Assembly: GCA_963779735.1 (NCBI GenBank)
Contig: CAVZZJ010000001.1
Location: 356,765-420,764 of the forward strand
DNA: 64,000 nt
Source of the DNA: Bog-473 sp963779735
GTDB lineage: Bacteria > Actinomycetota > Acidimicrobiia > Acidimicrobiales > RAAP-2
Direction of reading: 5' to 3'
The notes under the pieces were generated by a model. It searched no databases. It was not told the DNA's origin and was given only the letters and a program-made list of their open reading frames with translations. Of this stretch, positions 63,962-64,000 are shown piece by piece (within the stretch, counting starts at the first letter, position 1; each line of letters starts with the position of its first letter). Both the position numbers and the translations under genes were made by a program.

Positions 63962-64000
63962 GGAGAGGTGCGAGAGCGGCCGAATCGGATTCACTGCTAA
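63962..64000 (+). tRNA. tRNA-Ser(GCT), 5' half, cut by window edge
   Basis: GGAGAGG acceptor strand starts at 63962, followed by T8, a D arm (GCGAGAGCGG region) and an anticodon region TTCACTGCTAA with loop CTGCTAA (anticodon GCT). This matches the 5' half of bacterial tRNA-Ser(GCT); the rest lies outside the window. Confidence 0.85.

Overview
The window is GC-rich, densely coded DNA from an actinobacterium-like, Gram-positive organism. Supporting traits are a class E sortase with LAXTG sorting signals, an Lhr helicase, lipobox and Tat-type exported proteins, frequent GTG starts and many 4-bp gene overlaps. An uncultured Acidimicrobiia-like lineage would fit, but that placement is inference.

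Left part (1-24 kb), mostly housekeeping and metabolism: a PLP decarboxylase cut by the window edge, larC-larB (nickel-pincer cofactor synthesis), pheA, a Tat-exported purple acid phosphatase with a PHO-box-like triple repeat, a divergent arsenic locus (arsR / arsI-aquaporin-arsC), tRNA-Ser(TGA), typA, two coupled unknown genes, lhr, a 5-oxoprolinase operon (pxpA plus a pxpB-pxpC fusion with an apparent frameshift), a TSUP exporter, a CYTH-CHAD protein, a NUDIX hydrolase and a proline-rich membrane protein.

Middle part (24-37 kb), surface glycan and accessory genes of visibly lower GC: two GT2 glycosyltransferases (one fused to GtrA), a polytopic GT39-like membrane protein, a membrane-anchored GH18 protein, and two convergent secreted GH5-like glycosidases. 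The glycosidases share a 1297-bp nearly identical segment but have unrelated N-termini. The two copies form an inverted repeat around about 7.4 kb.

Right part (37-61 kb), the most unusual region: a Pst-like phosphate transport locus (pstC, pstA, three PstS-like proteins, and a displaced pstB with an apparent frameshift) interleaved with paralogous secreted proteins that look neocarzinostatin-like. Next to pstB lie an exosortase fused to an EpsI-like domain and, 9 bp later, a class E sortase. The exported proteins carry two C-terminal tag types. LAXTG plus a membrane anchor occurs on two PstS-like and two NCS-like proteins. A PE-x-P tag plus transmembrane helix plus Arg-rich tail occurs on a phosphoesterase, two beta-propellers, one NCS-like protein and the distant purple acid phosphatase. 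My reading is a dual sorting system that displays a phosphate-scavenging apparatus at the cell surface. The architecture is seen directly; the function is inferred.

The right end holds an L,D-transpeptidase, a small membrane protein, a GtrA-like protein, a secreted protein of unknown function and the first half of a tRNA-Ser(GCT).
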